Source: Desulfobacteraceae bacterium
GTDB lineage: Bacteria; Desulfobacterota; Desulfobacteria; Desulfobacterales; Desulfobacteraceae
Length of the DNA: 42,366 nt
Assembly: GCA_024227235.1 (NCBI GenBank)
Contig: JAAEKY010000192.1
Span: forward strand, 1 to 42,366
Direction: 5' to 3'
The notes beneath the pieces are model-generated. The model did not search any database, had not been told where the DNA came from, and saw only the letters and a program-made list of their open reading frames with translations. Position numbers and translations under genes: made by a program. This document shows, piece after piece, positions 41,479 to 42,366 of this stretch; the stretch's first letter is position 1, and each line of letters opens with the position of its first letter.

Positions 41479-42366
41479 CTAAGATCTGTATTCTGCATTT
41501 ATTTTTACATAATTTTCGCTGAAGTCACAAAAGAAAAAATTGTCAGACGCTTGTCCAAGGTTCAAATCAAGTGTGATCGTAATGTCCTTTTTTTTCATTA
41601 TCTGTGCCGCCTTTTTTTCAGCTTTATTTCCAAGCCAGGTGCCATTTGAAACAAGGGCCTGATCATCGAAAAATAAATCCATTTTATCAGGAACGACATG
41701 AGCGCCTGAACGCCCAGCAGCAGCTGTAATTCTTCCCCAATTAGGATCTTCACCATAAATGGCGGTTTTAACTAAATTGGAATGAGCTATGGTTTCACAA
41801 GCATTAAACGCATCTTTTTTTGATTGGGCACCTTTAACAATGATTTGTACGAGCTTGGTTGCGCCCTCCCCGTCCTTAACCACCATTTTAGCAAGCTCAA
41901 GACATACTTCATCAAGTATATTTTGAAATATTTTTTTTGATTCATCAGATTTAATTTCCACATCAGAAGTGGCGTTAGCAAGCGCTAAAAGCGTATCATT
42001 CGTGCTGGTATCCCCATCAATAGTAATTCGATTAAAAGATTTATTATTGGCCACGAATAAACATTGTTTTAAATTCTGAGCTGATATTTTTATATCAGTA
42101 AAAATATAGGCCAACATAGTAGCCATATCTGGACGAATCATACCAGAACCTTTAGCGATTCCCATAATTGAAAATCGTTTGTCATTTATTTGACCATTTT
42201 TTTTTATAACCTTTTTGTGTGTATCTGTTGTCAAAATAGCATTTGCAAAATCATCCACATTGTTTTCAGAAAGATTTTGAACAACACCTGGAATACCGAT
42301 TTCAAATTTATCGATTGGAAGTGGGGCGCCAATCACACCGGTTGAAGATACCAAGACAAGATCATC
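41479..42366 (-). CDS. argJ: Bifunctional glutamate N-acetyltransferase/ornithine acetyltransferase (5' end outside window)
   Basis: Cyclic-pathway enzyme of arginine synthesis, transferring acetyl from N-acetylornithine to glutamate and often also using acetyl-CoA. The frame is open to the window edge and starts DDLVLVSSTGVIGAPLPIDK, so about 100 N-terminal residues are missing. The self-cleavage site is in KGSGMIRPDMATMLAYIFTD; the Thr of MATML becomes the N-terminal nucleophile of the beta chain. TIDGDTSTNDTLLALAN, LVKTAIYGEDPNWGRI and the terminal NAEYRS are typical. Whether it is mono- or bifunctional cannot be told from sequence. Confidence 0.95.
   Translation of the reverse strand, partial: DDLVLVSSTGVIGAPLPIDKFEIGIPGVVQNLSENNVDDFANAILTTDTHKKVIKKNGQINDKRFSIMGIAKGSGMIRPDMATMLAYIFTDIKISAQNLKQCLFVANNKSFNRITIDGDTSTNDTLLALANATSDVEIKSDESKKIFQNILDEVCLELAKMVVKDGEGATKLVQIIVKGAQSKKDAFNACETIAHSNLVKTAIYGEDPNWGRITAAAGRSGAHVVPDKMDLFFDDQALVSNGTWLGNKAEKKAAQIMKKKDITITLDLNLGQASDNFFFCDFSENYVKINAEYRS

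Overview
The window reads as chromosomal core DNA of an AT-rich, Gram-negative, LPS-making bacterium, most like a Desulfobacterales-type (deltaproteobacterial) genome. This is inferred from gene content: a DHH-CBS-nucleotidyltransferase fusion, LpxI rather than LpxH, a BamA with an extra N-terminal domain, a divergent EF-G and a REC-DHp protein. No rRNA, intact tRNA, CRISPR array, insertion sequence or prophage is visible. Almost all DNA is coding, in tightly packed directons.

Layout. 1-7241 (+): xseA (5' end cut by the window), xseB, ispA, dxs and tlyA, an overlapping isoprenoid and DNA-repair operon, then an EF-G paralogue closed by a strong terminator. 7411-11518 (-): a large hybrid histidine kinase overlapping a small REC-DHp protein. 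11830-16384 (-): purC, a ParB-like protein, a spore-photoproduct-lyase-like radical SAM protein, a lipid kinase and a PlsC-type acyltransferase, mostly overlapping. 16596-18462 (+): an orphan TolC-type protein and an unknown 104-residue protein. 18468-22309 (-): pheA-aroA-aroC behind a leader. 22312-23550 (-): a CNNM/CorC-type membrane protein. 23634-34146 (-): a nine-gene envelope directon in the order lysS, lolC/E, lolD, bamA, ompH/skp, lpxD, lpxA, lpxI, lpxB. 34256-36773 (-): pilC and a PilS-like kinase. 36909-40657 (+): a DHH-CBS-tRNA nucleotidyltransferase fusion and trpS. 40738-42366 (-): argJ (N-terminus cut by the window) and an RluB-type pseudouridine synthase.

The most striking element lies in the roughly 260 bases ahead of pheA. 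They hold a sigma70-like promoter, a ribosome-binding site, a 22-codon reading frame with Tyr/Phe codons at 7-10 and 13-15, and three mutually exclusive RNA pairings ending in an intrinsic terminator 55 nt before pheA. This is the full architecture of a ribosome-mediated transcription attenuator for the phenylalanine branch, and it was found by reading the strand rather than from any annotated gene.

Other points of interest are a radical SAM protein of the SplB family that lacks the hydrogen-donor cysteine and is translationally coupled to a ParB-like protein; an EF-G whose DTPGH motif reads DTPGD; a kinase-like protein with a phosphorylatable DHp helix but no ATPase domain; and a 20-bp near-repeat placed before both lpxI and lpxB.
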